DNA of 64,000 nt from an uncultured Paracoccaceae bacterium (GCA_947494675.1 CANLVP010000001.1:620001-684000); one strand, 5' to 3'. Positions 23,333-33,226 are shown, numbered from the stretch's first letter. The notes: generated by a model not told the origin, from the sequence alone. Numbers and translations: made by a program.

Positions 23333-25068
23333 TTCCCGGCCTTTTTGGTGGTGTCGCGGGGCAAAGTGACCACGAACGTGGCCCCTTCGGTCGGCGTTTC
23401 AATGCGGAGGGTACCGCCGTGATCGCGGATGATTTCAGACGTGATCGAGAGGCCCAACCCCATGCCCACGCCGGAGGGCTTGGTGCTATAGAACGGTTCT
23501 TGCAGGGTGGCGAGCGTTGCGTCGCCCAGCCCCGACCCGTTGTCGCGGACGGTGATGTGAACCTCTGCCGGTGTAGTGCTGACAGCGACTTCGATCATCG
23601 GGTCATCGACCTCAGCGACGGCATGGATCGCGTTCTTGAAAAGGTTGGTGAAGGCCTGTTCGAGCTGCACCTGATGAGCGTGCACCGTGATCGGATTGGC
23701 AATGTCGGGCTGCGTGAATTGCACCCCGGCGGCGGCAGTATCGGCGGCGACAAGGGCGGCGGCTTCTGCCAGGATCACGCGCAGGTCCACGGGGGCCTTG
23801 GTCGCGGTGCGGCCGCTTGCGAAGTGGCGGAATTGGGTGGTGATCGCCTCCATCCGGTCGACAAGGCGGTTGAGGCTGCTGGCGGTTTGGGGGGAGGTAA
23901 TCTCACCCCCGATTTCGGCGGCGGTCAGGTGGTTGCGGAAGGCGCTGATGGGTTGGCCAAGCTCGTGCGTGACAGAGGCCGCCAGATGCCCAAGGGCCGC
24001 GAGTTTGGCGTTGCGGGCAAGCTCTGTCTGGGCCTCTTCCAGCTGGTGGTTGGTCGCGATCAATTGCGAGCGGTGGCGTTCAGACGCGGCGTAGGCCTGC
24101 CCGATTCGGCGCGAGCGCAGGAAGGTCGCAAAGCCCACCAGAAGCGCGATGATGCTTCCGAAAAAGGCAGTCGCCAGAAGGGTTTGCCGCAGAATGGCCC
24201 CTTCGGGTTGCAGGTAATGCACGGTCCAGCCACGCCAATCGGATTGGCCGGAGGCGATAAGGTAGCGCGCGCCATTGACGGTCACGCGGCTGTCCGCAGA
24301 GGTCGACCACGCCAGCGGATCAAGCGGTTCGCTCCCGAACTGGCGGCTGTCGAGAATGCTTTGCCGGGTCTCTGGTGAAAGGGATTCCGTCGGGCGATAC
24401 AGCCAGTCGGGGTCAGAGGCGAGCACGACGATGCCGTCCTGATTGCGGGCGACGACAACCTCTGTGTTGCTTTCCCAAGAGCGTTGCAATTCGCTGACAT
24501 CAAGCTTGATTGCGACCACGCCGGGGGTTTGGCCTGCGGCGGCGACAAGCGGTTCCGCGACGAAATAACCGGGCCTGCCGGAGGTCGCGCCGATGGCGAA
24601 ATAATCGCTGCGTGCGCCGTTCAGCGCCTCTTGGAAATAGGGGCGAAAGCCGTAGTTCTGGCCCAGAAAGCTGTGCGGTACACCGGCGTTGGATGTGGCC
24701 TGCACCTGACCGCTGGTGTCCATCAGATAGATCGCCTCAAGCTCTGATTCTGCAGCCAAAAGCGCCAGCCGGTCGTTGAGGTCGGGCCAAGTGCCAGCCG
24801 TAGCCAAAGCCTCGGCATAGCGCGGATCGCGGGCCAAAACGAAGGGGAGGTGCTGGTGCCGTCGCAGCGTTTCGTTGAGCGAACGCAGGTAAAGGCCCAT
24901 GCGGGTGGTGGCTGTCTCGCCTTCTAACCGTTCAAAGTAACGCTGCGCGCCCCAAAAGGTGACGAGCGTGGCCAGCAGAACCGTGATGCCCAGCACAGCC
25001 ACAACGCTGCGGCGCATCCGGGCGGGCAGCCGTTCCAAATGTGTCTGATCCATCGCGCCATCTGCCAT
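23329..25068 (-). CDS. dctB: DctB-like sensor histidine kinase
   Basis: A 579-residue membrane kinase. An N-terminal helix near residues 20-42 and a second near 290-310 enclose a periplasmic double-PAS/Cache region as in DctB (PHSFLGQNYGFRPYFQEALNG is typical). The kinase core has H-box LGHLAASVTHELGQPISAFRNHL, N-box NLFKNAIHAV and G-boxes NGSGLGD and GVGMGLGLSI. It senses an extracellular ligand, probably the solute carried by the TAXI transporter. The gene is co-transcribed with dctD. Confidence 0.9.
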   Translation of the reverse strand: MADGAMDQTHLERLPARMRRSVVAVLGITVLLATLVTFWGAQRYFERLEGETATTRMGLYLRSLNETLRRHQHLPFVLARDPRYAEALATAGTWPDLNDRLALLAAESELEAIYLMDTSGQVQATSNAGVPHSFLGQNYGFRPYFQEALNGARSDYFAIGATSGRPGYFVAEPLVAAAGQTPGVVAIKLDVSELQRSWESNTEVVVARNQDGIVVLASDPDWLYRPTESLSPETRQSILDSRQFGSEPLDPLAWSTSADSRVTVNGARYLIASGQSDWRGWTVHYLQPEGAILRQTLLATAFFGSIIALLVGFATFLRSRRIGQAYAASERHRSQLIATNHQLEEAQTELARNAKLAALGHLAASVTHELGQPISAFRNHLTAAEIGGEITSPQTASSLNRLVDRMEAITTQFRHFASGRTATKAPVDLRVILAEAAALVAADTAAAGVQFTQPDIANPITVHAHQVQLEQAFTNLFKNAIHAVAEVDDPMIEVAVSTTPAEVHITVRDNGSGLGDATLATLQEPFYSTKPSGVGMGLGLSITSEIIRDHGGTLRIETPTEGATFVVTLPRDTTKKAGK

Positions 25069-25132
25069 TGCGCCACTGTGGCGGGGGCGGGCGCGGTTTG
25101 CAAACGTCTGAAACCGCTGTCAGATGCGCGGC

Positions 25133-25148
25133 CTGCGGAAATCCGCAG
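25133..25148 (-). promoter_or_regulatory. 16-bp palindrome upstream of dctB
   Basis: The second copy of the CTGCGG-N4-CCGCAG element seen at 21978. It lies 8 bp after the cysG stop and 65 bp before the dctB start. No T-run follows on the minus strand, so a regulatory site is somewhat more likely here than a terminator. Confidence 0.5.
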
Positions 25149-25155
25149 GGCTGGA

Positions 25156-26532
25156 TCAGACGGCCACTGAGATGGTTTGCACGGCTGGGTAGGGCCGCGT
25201 GAGGAACAGGATCGCGGGGTTGCTGATGTGCTGTTCCGCGATGGTTTGCGCCATGGTGGCCGGGGTGCAATGGGCGATGATCTGGTCGGGCTTTTGCGCG
25301 TTTGAGACAATGTCGATCTGGATGTCATTGGCAAACCCTGTCGCCTGAAGGGCCTGCGCGATCTGTGGGGTCGAACCCACGCCCATGTAGATAGCGACGC
25401 GGGTGCCGGGTTGCAGCAATGCGCCCCAATCCGTGGCGCGGTCGTCTTGGGTTTGTCCGGTTGACAGCACCAGCTTGTCGCAGACGCCCCGTTCCGTCAG
25501 CACGCCGCCCATGGCCGCAGTGGCGGCGCTGGCGGCCGTGACGCCCGGCACGATTTCATAGGGGATGTCGGCGGCGCGCAGGGCCTCCATCTCCTCTCCG
25601 CCACGGGCAAAGACGCCGGGGTCACCGCATTTCAGACGGACGACACGCTTGCCTTGTCTTGCGGCGGAGACCAGCACATTGGTGATTTTGTCCTGCGGCC
25701 AGTGATGGCAACCGGGGGCTTTGCCGACGTAAACGCGGTCGGCATCACGGCGGGCGAGATCGAGGATTTCGGGGTCAACAAGGCGGTCATAATAGATCAC
25801 ATCCGCCTCTTGCAGCCGTTGCACGCCACGCAGGGTGATGAGGTCCTTGGCCCCCGGCCCTGCCCCGACGAGCGCCACGGACCCGGTTTGATCCGCGCCG
25901 AATGCCCCTGTCTCAATCGCGGATTTGATCAGTTTTGCGGCGTCACGTTCCGCGCCTGTGGCGTGGGCGTCGCGGGCCGGACCGGAAAAGACCCAACGCC
26001 AGAGATCACGCCGCATCCGCGGTTGCAGACGGGAGGCGGCAAGGTCACGCAAGCGCCCGGCGAGGGCGGCGAGATCACCAAGGCGCGGCTCAAGCATTTG
26101 TTCCAATTGGGTTTTGATCTGGCGGGCGAGCACAGGCGCCGTGCCTTCGGTGCCGATGGCCACGACGACGGGGCTGCGGTCAACGATAGATGGCGTGATT
26201 GCGTCGCAAAGGTCGGGCTGATCCACGACATTGACCGTGGCACCGGCGGCCTTGGCCAGCATGTGCAGGCTGGCATCAAGTCCGGGGCAACCGGTGGCGA
26301 CAAAGACCAGCGCAGTGCCCGCAAAGGATGCGGGGGTGATCGGCCCTGTCTGCCAGCCGATGCGGCCTTGGGCGTGCAGGTCGGCGAGTTCGGCGTCCAA
26401 TGTGGGGGCCAGGACGGTGATCGCGGCATCGGTTTTCAGGATCAGGCGGCATTTCTGCGCGGCCTGTTCGCCGCCACCTGCGATGACGACGCGGCGGCCC
26501 CGCATCTGGAGGAACATGGGAAAAGTCTTCAT
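25156..26532 (-). CDS. cysG: Siroheme synthase (uroporphyrinogen methyltransferase / precorrin-2 dehydrogenase-ferrochelatase)
   Basis: A 458-residue trifunctional enzyme making siroheme, the prosthetic group of NirB. Residues 1-210 are the NAD-binding dehydrogenase-chelatase (RVVIAGGGEQAAQKCRLIL). The rest is the SAM-dependent methyltransferase with VALVGAGPGAKDLITLRG, VIYYDRLV and VVRLKCGDPGVFARGGEE. It overlaps the upstream gene by 4 bp and ends the nitrate operon. Confidence 0.94.
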   Translation of the reverse strand: MKTFPMFLQMRGRRVVIAGGGEQAAQKCRLILKTDAAITVLAPTLDAELADLHAQGRIGWQTGPITPASFAGTALVFVATGCPGLDASLHMLAKAAGATVNVVDQPDLCDAITPSIVDRSPVVVAIGTEGTAPVLARQIKTQLEQMLEPRLGDLAALAGRLRDLAASRLQPRMRRDLWRWVFSGPARDAHATGAERDAAKLIKSAIETGAFGADQTGSVALVGAGPGAKDLITLRGVQRLQEADVIYYDRLVDPEILDLARRDADRVYVGKAPGCHHWPQDKITNVLVSAARQGKRVVRLKCGDPGVFARGGEEMEALRAADIPYEIVPGVTAASAATAAMGGVLTERGVCDKLVLSTGQTQDDRATDWGALLQPGTRVAIYMGVGSTPQIAQALQATGFANDIQIDIVSNAQKPDQIIAHCTPATMAQTIAEQHISNPAILFLTRPYPAVQTISVAV

Positions 26533-27473
26533 GCGCTGATCCTTTTGGGGGTGAGCCGTGCCTGCCAGAGTGCGTCAGCATGGGACTGAGCTTGGGCGAT
26601 GGTGTCCGCCGCACCGATGGTCCAAAGCGCGAGGGCGGCGGTGCCCGTGACGGTGGCTTCGGCGAAGGCATCGGTTTGCTGGCCCTGCCACAACTGACCA
26701 AGATCGATGGCGGCGTCGGGGTCGTGCAGTCGGCGGGGGTCGGCGGTTAAGGCTGGGGCGGAGGCATCCAGCGGGGTGCCATGGCGCAAGCCAAAGATTG
26801 CGGCGGCTTTGCTGGGATTGCGTTCGAATTCACCACCGCCGCCCTTGATGACGGTCAGGTTCTGGTCGCCCAAGGCCGCTGCGGCGCGGGTTTGCAAGCC
26901 GCGATAGGATGGGTGAAAGACGCCTTGGACAGAGGCCGGAGCGCCGGACGGGTTCCACATGCGCAGCACCGTGTTGATGCAGGAGCGCAGGCCAAAGGTA
27001 TCGCGGAGTTTGAGGAGGTCAAAGGCGCGCGTGTTGAGGGTTTCAAGCGGGGAGTAGCGGAAGGTGTCGTCGCAAAGGTTGAGGTTTGCCAAGGCGTTAC
27101 GGACGCTTGCGCCGGTTGCTTGATGTGAGTTCCAGCCGTGCAGAGACACGGTGTAGCCCGCTTGTGCGACCAGTTTAGCGCTGAGCAGAAAGAGCGGCGC
27201 GCCACGGGTGCGGCCTGCGGCGTAGCAGGGCCAGTCGAGGTCGGCTTGCGATAGTTTGGGGCCCGGCTGGTCGCGCAGGGCTTGGGTAAAGCCCGCGATT
27301 TCGCTTGCCGTTTCGCCGCGCAGGCGCAGCACCATGAGCAATGCGCCAATGGCCTCTGGCGCGGCCTTACCGGACAAAATGATGGACATCGCTTCCGTCG
27401 CCTCTGCCTGGGTCAGCGGGCGGGCGCGGCCCTTGCCTTGCGTCACGATGCGGACATAGGGCGCGAGGGTCAT
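26529..27473 (-). CDS. TrpD2/YbiB-like protein (anthranilate phosphoribosyltransferase fold)
   Basis: A 314-residue protein of the TrpD2 family. It has the N-terminal helices of that fold (AMSIILSGKAAPEAIGALLMVLRLRGETASEIAGF) but the usual phosphoribosyl-pyrophosphate glycine-rich signature is not intact (LHGWNSHQATGASVRNAL). TrpD2 proteins such as YbiB bind nucleic acid rather than make tryptophan. In roseobacters a copy often sits between nasA and cysG; its role there is not known. Confidence 0.8.
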   Translation of the reverse strand: MTLAPYVRIVTQGKGRARPLTQAEATEAMSIILSGKAAPEAIGALLMVLRLRGETASEIAGFTQALRDQPGPKLSQADLDWPCYAAGRTRGAPLFLLSAKLVAQAGYTVSLHGWNSHQATGASVRNALANLNLCDDTFRYSPLETLNTRAFDLLKLRDTFGLRSCINTVLRMWNPSGAPASVQGVFHPSYRGLQTRAAAALGDQNLTVIKGGGGEFERNPSKAAAIFGLRHGTPLDASAPALTADPRRLHDPDAAIDLGQLWQGQQTDAFAEATVTGTAALALWTIGAADTIAQAQSHADALWQARLTPKRISA

Positions 27474-30043
27474 TCGGCGGCCATGGGCGGTGCGACTTGT
27501 GCGAGGAGTGCGGCCAGTTCGGGCTTGCAGGACCCACAGCTGGTGCCCGCGCAGGTGGCAGCGCCCAGCGCGTCAACGCTCGTGGCCCCGGCGGCGACGG
27601 CGCTGCGCAGGGTGTTGATCCCCACGCCCATGCAGGCGCAGACGGTGGTGCCCGGATCAGGCTGGTCGGCGGGCGCACGGCCCGCAAGCGCCTGCATCGG
27701 CGCGATCTGCGTGCCGATGAGCGATATGGCGTGGGCGCGTGACAGGGCCACGGGGGCGGGTCCGGCAAAGAAGAGCGCGGTGAGCCGGTCGCCATCGTGG
27801 AACGCGATCCGGGTTTGGCCGGTGGTCTTGTCAACCATCATGGCGGCGTGATCGTCACTGCCCAAGAGCATGCGGGCCTGCGCCGCCCAGTCTTCGACAG
27901 CGGTTTCGCCTGCAAGTTCAGCCTGCCAGCCGGTGACGCTTTTGGCGATGGCGGCATAGGGCGCGCCAGGTTGCATGTCAGTGACAGAGGCGGCGAAGGC
28001 ATACCACGCGGCGTCAAATTTGCGCAGCGTGACGGGTGCGGATTTGAGGGCGGGTTGGCCGGAGATGGGATCAACAGAAGGCCGCGTGACGCTGTTCACG
28101 GTGCCTGCGCTGCTGCGCTGGCGGGTCCAATGCATGGGCGCAAAGGGCTGGCCGGGGGCCACGCGGTCGGTGATCAGGGCGCGCAGATGCGCGGTGCCTT
28201 GGGGGGCGATGACGGTGACGATTTCGCCGGGTGCGACGCCGTGGGGGCGGGCGTCAGCGGGGTGGACCTCAATGTAGGGCTCGGCCAGATGACCACCCAA
28301 GCGCGGCGCTTTGCCGGTGCGGGTCATGGTGTGCCATTGGTCGCGGTTGCGCCCCGTGTTGAGGGTCAGAGGCTGCGCACTGACTGCTGGAGCCCCAATC
28401 GGCAGCATGCGGGCGCGGCCATCGGCATGTAAGAACGCGCCATCGGCAAAGAAACGTTTGTCGTCTTGCGGCCATTGGGTTGGCAGCAGGTTGGCGTAGT
28501 CGGCGTCGGCAAAAACGCTCAGGTCGAGGTCGCGGCCAAAGTCACGGGTGGCCCCGGAGAGGGCCACGTATTCGGCGAAAACCTCTGCGGGCGAGGCGTA
28601 GTTGAAAGCTTTGGCCCAGCCCATGCGAGCAGCGACGTCGCAGATGATTTTCCAATCAGGGCGGGTAGACCCCGGCGCAGGCAAGAACGCCCGTTGGCGC
28701 GAGATGCGGCGTTCGGAATTGGTAACCGTGCCGTCCTTTTCGCCCCAGCCGGTCGCGGGTAAGAGCACGTCAGCCAGATCACCGGTATCGGTGCGCGCCA
28801 TGATGTCAGAGACGGCAACAAAGGGGACGTTCGCGATGGCGGCGGCCACGCCTTCCGCGTCGGGCATGCTGACGGCTGGGTTGGTGGACATGACCCAGAG
28901 CGCCTTGATCTTACCGCTCGCACAGGCCTGAAACAGGTCCACGGCCTTGAGGCCCGGTTGTGCGGCGATCGTGGGGCTGGCCCAGAAGTCCTGCACGGCG
29001 GCGCGGTGGTCGGGGTTGTCGATTTCAAGGTGATTGGCGAGCATATTGGCAAGACCACCGACCTCGCGCCCGCCCATGGCGTTGGGCTGGCCGGTGACGG
29101 AAAATGGCCCTGCCCCGGGCGTGCCGATGCGGCCCGTGGCAAGGTGACAGTTCAGGATCGCGTTGACCTTATCGGTGCCGCTGGTCGATTGGTTCACGCC
29201 TTGGGAATAGACAGTGACGACCTTGGCCGTGCCTGCCCAAAGCTGGTAGAATTGCTGCAGCTCCACCGGTGTCAGGCCCGAGGTCGCGGGGTCGCTTTCG
29301 CGGGCTGCTTTCACCGCCTCCATGCAGCCGTTTACGTGGTCGTGGATGTATCCAAGGTCGAGCACATTGGTGTCGGCGAGATGGGCCAAGAGGCCGTTAA
29401 AGAGCGCCACGTCGCCATCAGGCGCGATCCGCAGGTGCAGATCGGCAAGATCGGTGGTGGCGGTGCGGCGCGGGTCGATGTTGACGACGCGCATGTTGGG
29501 GCGGGCCGCTTTGGCCGCAGCGATGCGTTGGTGCAGCACGGGATGGCACCACGCGAGGTTTGAGCCGACGAGGACGATCAAGTCAGCCTGTTCGAGGTCT
29601 TCATAGGTGCCCGGGACGGTGTCGGACCCAAAGGCGCGTTTGTGTCCCGCCACAGAGGACGCCATGCAAAGCCTTGAATTCGTGTCGATATTTGCCGAGC
29701 CGATGAAGCCTTTCATCAATTTGTTGGCGACGTAGTAATCCTCGGTCAAAAGCTGGCCAGAGACGTAGAACGCCACGCTGTCGGGGCCATGGTCGCGGAT
29801 GGCTTCGCTGAAATTTCGTGCGACCAGATCAAGCGCGCTGTTCCAATCGGCGTCTTGTCCGGCGATTTTCGGGGTCAAGAGCCGTCCGTCGAGGTCGATG
29901 GTTTCGCCCAAGGCGGAGCCTTTGGAGCAGAGCCTGCCAAAGTTGGCGGGGTGGTCGGGGTCGCCTTTGATCGTGCCGTCAGCACCGGCCAGAACACCGC
30001 AGCCGACGCCGCAGTAAGGACAGGTGGTGCGGGTCAGCGTCAC
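27470..30043 (-). CDS. nasA: Assimilatory nitrate reductase catalytic subunit
   Basis: An 857-residue molybdopterin oxidoreductase reducing nitrate to nitrite in the cytoplasm. The N terminus TTCPYCGVGCGVLAG with a later LCSKGSALGE supplies the four cysteines of a [4Fe-4S] cluster; the molybdenum-cofactor domains include TGRIGTPGAGPFSVTGQPNAMGGREVGG. The last ~60 residues form a BFD-like [2Fe-2S] domain with CACMGVGI and CAGTSCGSCK. The start codon is GTG. The stop overlaps the next gene by 4 bp. Confidence 0.95.
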   Translation of the reverse strand: MTLTRTTCPYCGVGCGVLAGADGTIKGDPDHPANFGRLCSKGSALGETIDLDGRLLTPKIAGQDADWNSALDLVARNFSEAIRDHGPDSVAFYVSGQLLTEDYYVANKLMKGFIGSANIDTNSRLCMASSVAGHKRAFGSDTVPGTYEDLEQADLIVLVGSNLAWCHPVLHQRIAAAKAARPNMRVVNIDPRRTATTDLADLHLRIAPDGDVALFNGLLAHLADTNVLDLGYIHDHVNGCMEAVKAARESDPATSGLTPVELQQFYQLWAGTAKVVTVYSQGVNQSTSGTDKVNAILNCHLATGRIGTPGAGPFSVTGQPNAMGGREVGGLANMLANHLEIDNPDHRAAVQDFWASPTIAAQPGLKAVDLFQACASGKIKALWVMSTNPAVSMPDAEGVAAAIANVPFVAVSDIMARTDTGDLADVLLPATGWGEKDGTVTNSERRISRQRAFLPAPGSTRPDWKIICDVAARMGWAKAFNYASPAEVFAEYVALSGATRDFGRDLDLSVFADADYANLLPTQWPQDDKRFFADGAFLHADGRARMLPIGAPAVSAQPLTLNTGRNRDQWHTMTRTGKAPRLGGHLAEPYIEVHPADARPHGVAPGEIVTVIAPQGTAHLRALITDRVAPGQPFAPMHWTRQRSSAGTVNSVTRPSVDPISGQPALKSAPVTLRKFDAAWYAFAASVTDMQPGAPYAAIAKSVTGWQAELAGETAVEDWAAQARMLLGSDDHAAMMVDKTTGQTRIAFHDGDRLTALFFAGPAPVALSRAHAISLIGTQIAPMQALAGRAPADQPDPGTTVCACMGVGINTLRSAVAAGATSVDALGAATCAGTSCGSCKPELAALLAQVAPPMAAE

Positions 30044-30375
30044 GCCACGGCCCGGCGCGTCAGAAACGACGCGTCCAGCAAGACGCGGCCATCTTCGACC
30101 TTGGCGGGATAGGTCGCGACCTGCCCTTCGTCGTTGCCCTGAACTTCGCCGGTCTCAAGGCTGATGACCCAATTGTGCAGCGGGCAGGTCACGGCGGCCC
30201 CGTGCACGATCCCTTCCGCAAGCGGGCCGTTTTTGTGGGGGCAAGCGTTGTCGAGGGCATAGACCTCATCCGCGCCGGTGCGGAAGACGGCGACGCAGCC
30301 ATGGGCGGTTTTGACCAGACGCGCGCCGCGTTGCGGGATGGCGTCGAGGGCGGTGATATCGATCCAATCGCTCAT
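30040..30375 (-). CDS. nirD: Nitrite reductase small subunit
   Basis: A 111-residue Rieske-fold partner of NirB. It contains YALDNACPHKNGPLAEG and CPLHNWVISLETGE, giving the CxH...CxxH cluster ligands, so this NirD keeps its [2Fe-2S] residues, which enteric NirD lacks. ATG 30375 is chosen to give the family length and a 4-bp overlap with nirB. Confidence 0.93.
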   Translation of the reverse strand: MSDWIDITALDAIPQRGARLVKTAHGCVAVFRTGADEVYALDNACPHKNGPLAEGIVHGAAVTCPLHNWVISLETGEVQGNDEGQVATYPAKVEDGRVLLDASFLTRRAVA

Positions 30376-32807
30376 TCTGCGGCCTCCATCGAGAGGTTGG
30401 CGACGGGCTGATAGCTTTCGGCCTTTTGTGTCGCGTGCTGCGCCCAAGGATCGGCGCGGTAGATCGATTGCGAGACCTCGAACCGGGCCACGAGGGCGGC
30501 ACGATTGTCCAGATCATCGACGGTCTGTTCGCGGATCCAGTCAAGTCCGACCTTGCCCATCCATTTGTAGATCCGGTCGAGGTATTTGGCGTTTTCGCGG
30601 TAGGATTGGGTGATGGCCTTGATGATATCGATCACCTCAGCCTCGGTCGGGACTTGCGCGATCAGATCGGTTTCGCGCACGTCCATGCCCGCGGCGCCAC
30701 CGATGCTGATTTGGTAGCCTGAATCGACGCAGATCACGCCGATGTCCTTGCATGTCGCCTCGGCGCAGTTACGGGGGCAACCGGAGACGGCGAGCTTGAG
30801 CTTATGCGGCGTCCAGGACCCCCAAAGGGTCTTTTCCAGCTTGATCCCAAGGCCGGTGCTGTCTTGCGTGCCAAAGCGGCAATGGTCGGTGCCAACGCAG
30901 GTTTTGACGGTGCGCAGCCCCTTGGAATAGGCATGGCCAGAGACCATGCCTGCGTCGTTGAGGTCTTTCCAAATGGCGGGCAGATCCTCGCCCTTGACGC
31001 CCAGAAGGTCGATGCGCTGGCCGCCGGTGACCTTGACGGTGGGTACGGCAAATTTGTCGGCGGCATCGGCAATCGCGCGGAGTTCGTTCGGGGTCGTGAT
31101 CCCACCCCACATGCGCGGCACGACGCTGAACGTGCCGTCCTTTTGGATGTTGGCGTGCTTGCGTTCGTTGATGAAGCGCGACTGCGGGTCGTCGGTATAT
31201 TCCAGCGGCCAATCGGCGAGCAGATAGAAGTTCAGCGCAGGGCGGCAAACGTGGCAGCCGCAGGAAGTTTTCCAGCCGCAAGCCTGCCAGACAGCGGGCA
31301 TGGATTTGAGCTCCTGACTTTTGATCATACGGCGCACGTCTTCGTGGGTCATGTCGGTGCAGCCACAGATGCTGGCGGCAGCGGGGATCACAAAGTCATC
31401 GCCCAGCGTGACGGCCAGGACCTGTTCCACCAGCCCGGTGCAGGTGCCGCAGGACGCGGACGCCTTGGTCGTGGCCTTGATCGCGGCGAGGTCGGTGGCC
31501 CCGGCGGCGATGGCGTCTTCGATCTGGCCTTTGCAAATGCCGTTGCAGCCACAGATTTCCGCGTCACGCGGTAAGGCTGCAACGGCTAAGAGCGGGTCCG
31601 CGGCGGATCCCCCCTGATAGGCGGGGCCAAAGATCAGCGTGTCGCGCATATCCGCGATGTCGGTCTTGTCGCGGATCAGGCCAAAGAACCAGTTGCTGTC
31701 GGCGGTATCGCCATACATCACGGCACCGACGATGACGTTGTTTTCAATGACCAAACGGCGGTAGACGCCGCGCGCGGGATCGCGGAAGACGATGTCTTCG
31801 CGGTCGTCGCCTTCGGCAAAATCGCCAGCGCTGAAGAGGTCGCAGCCCGTGACTTTCAGTTTGGTTGACAGCTCTTTCTGCACGAATTGCGCGGGTTCCT
31901 TCATGAGGGTGGCAGCGGCGACCTTCGCTTGGTCATAAAGCGGGGCGACAAGGCCGAAGATCGCGCCGTCATGTTCAACGCATTCGCCAACGGCGAGGAT
32001 ATCGGCGTCGGAAGTGACCATCTGGTCGTCCACATGGATACCCTTGCCCACGGCGAGGCCCGCCTCTTGCGCGAGCGCGACGTTGGGGCGGATACCCACG
32101 GCCATCACAAGCAGGTCGCAGGGCAATTCGGTGCCATCATCCAGCAAGAGCGCGCGGACGTGGCCGTCCTGGCCCAGGATTTCCTTGGAATTGGCGCTGC
32201 ATTTGACGGTGATGCCTTTGTCCACCAGCGCCTTGCGCAGCAGATAGCCCGCCGCCTCATCCAGTTGGCGTTCCATCAGGTGGCCCATGATGTGCACAAC
32301 GGTCACGTCAACACCGCGCGCGGCCATGCCTGCAGCGGCTTCCAGCCCCAGCAGACCGCCGCCGATCACCACGCATTGGTGGTCGGGGCCAAGGTCCATC
32401 ATGCGTTGCGTATCTTCCAGATCGCGGTAGGCGATGACGCCTTCCAGATCGTGGCCCGGCAGCGGGATCATGAAAGGGTTGGAGCCGGTGCCAAACATCA
32501 GCTTGTCGTAGGGCAGCACGTCGCCGTTTTCGGCTGTGACGGTCTTGGCCGCGCGATCAATCGCGGCGATACGTTCACCAAAGCGGCAGGTCACGCCGTT
32601 GGCCGCATACCAGTCGGCGTCATGGGTCACGATCTCTTCGTAAGTCTTATCGCCAGCCAACACGGGCGAGAGCATGATGCGGTTGTAGTTGCCGCGCGGT
32701 TCGGCGTTGAACAGCGTGACGTTGTAGTCGGCGTCAGCGTCAAGCAGGTGCTCCAAGGCGCGGCCCGTGGCCATGCCAGCACCGATGATGATCAGGTTCT
32801 GTGTCAT
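30372..32807 (-). CDS. nirB: NADH-dependent assimilatory nitrite reductase large subunit
   Basis: An 811-residue siroheme enzyme reducing nitrite to ammonium. The N-terminal FAD/NAD domain starts LIIIGAGMATGRALEHLL and includes CVVIGGGLLGLEAAAGM; a BFD [2Fe-2S] domain has CGCNGICKGQ and CGTC; a second Cys cluster follows (CGWKTSCGCHVCRP); the siroheme/[4Fe-4S] site is formed by CVGTDHCRFG and CPRNCAEATC. It overlaps nirD and the globin gene. Confidence 0.96.
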   Translation of the reverse strand: MTQNLIIIGAGMATGRALEHLLDADADYNVTLFNAEPRGNYNRIMLSPVLAGDKTYEEIVTHDADWYAANGVTCRFGERIAAIDRAAKTVTAENGDVLPYDKLMFGTGSNPFMIPLPGHDLEGVIAYRDLEDTQRMMDLGPDHQCVVIGGGLLGLEAAAGMAARGVDVTVVHIMGHLMERQLDEAAGYLLRKALVDKGITVKCSANSKEILGQDGHVRALLLDDGTELPCDLLVMAVGIRPNVALAQEAGLAVGKGIHVDDQMVTSDADILAVGECVEHDGAIFGLVAPLYDQAKVAAATLMKEPAQFVQKELSTKLKVTGCDLFSAGDFAEGDDREDIVFRDPARGVYRRLVIENNVIVGAVMYGDTADSNWFFGLIRDKTDIADMRDTLIFGPAYQGGSAADPLLAVAALPRDAEICGCNGICKGQIEDAIAAGATDLAAIKATTKASASCGTCTGLVEQVLAVTLGDDFVIPAAASICGCTDMTHEDVRRMIKSQELKSMPAVWQACGWKTSCGCHVCRPALNFYLLADWPLEYTDDPQSRFINERKHANIQKDGTFSVVPRMWGGITTPNELRAIADAADKFAVPTVKVTGGQRIDLLGVKGEDLPAIWKDLNDAGMVSGHAYSKGLRTVKTCVGTDHCRFGTQDSTGLGIKLEKTLWGSWTPHKLKLAVSGCPRNCAEATCKDIGVICVDSGYQISIGGAAGMDVRETDLIAQVPTEAEVIDIIKAITQSYRENAKYLDRIYKWMGKVGLDWIREQTVDDLDNRAALVARFEVSQSIYRADPWAQHATQKAESYQPVANLSMEAAE

Positions 32808-33226
32808 TGTGCTTGTCCCGGGTAGGCGGCGGACACCATCACGGATGCGAGGGTGGTGTAGGCCTTGGTCCAGGCCTGTTTGACGTCATCGGTAAAGGCC
32901 TCTCCCAATCCCTTTTCCAAGGTGCGCAAGAGCGATGCCCCGACGCTGTCGTAGTCTTCGGGCTGCACGCCATAGGCGACGTGACGGACGGCAAGGTCTT
33001 GTGCGACAGGCACGATGGCATCGAGATCGCGCAAGCCATTCACGACAACGCCCAGCGTTGCCATCAATTGGCCGCCCTGCCGTGTCATGTCGGTCTGCGC
33101 GAAATAGGGCTTCACCTCGGGCGCGGTTTCAAAGAGGTCACCGTAAAAGAGCGCGGCGGCGGTGTCTTTGATCGGGACCACCTTTGCAAAGCTGTCCTGA
33201 ACGAGTTTGATTTCGGTTTCATCCAT
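32804..33226 (-). CDS. Single-domain globin of the nitrate operon
   Basis: A 140-residue bacterial haemoglobin resembling the globin half of flavohaemoglobin. It has the B-helix FYGDLFETAPEVKPYF with the distal Tyr, and VRHVAYGVQPEDYDSVGASLL with the proximal His. No reductase domain is attached. It overlaps nirB by 4 bp. Such globins in nas operons are thought to scavenge nitric oxide or assist electron flow; the role is inferred from location. Confidence 0.9.
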   Translation of the reverse strand: MDETEIKLVQDSFAKVVPIKDTAAALFYGDLFETAPEVKPYFAQTDMTRQGGQLMATLGVVVNGLRDLDAIVPVAQDLAVRHVAYGVQPEDYDSVGASLLRTLEKGLGEAFTDDVKQAWTKAYTTLASVMVSAAYPGQAQ

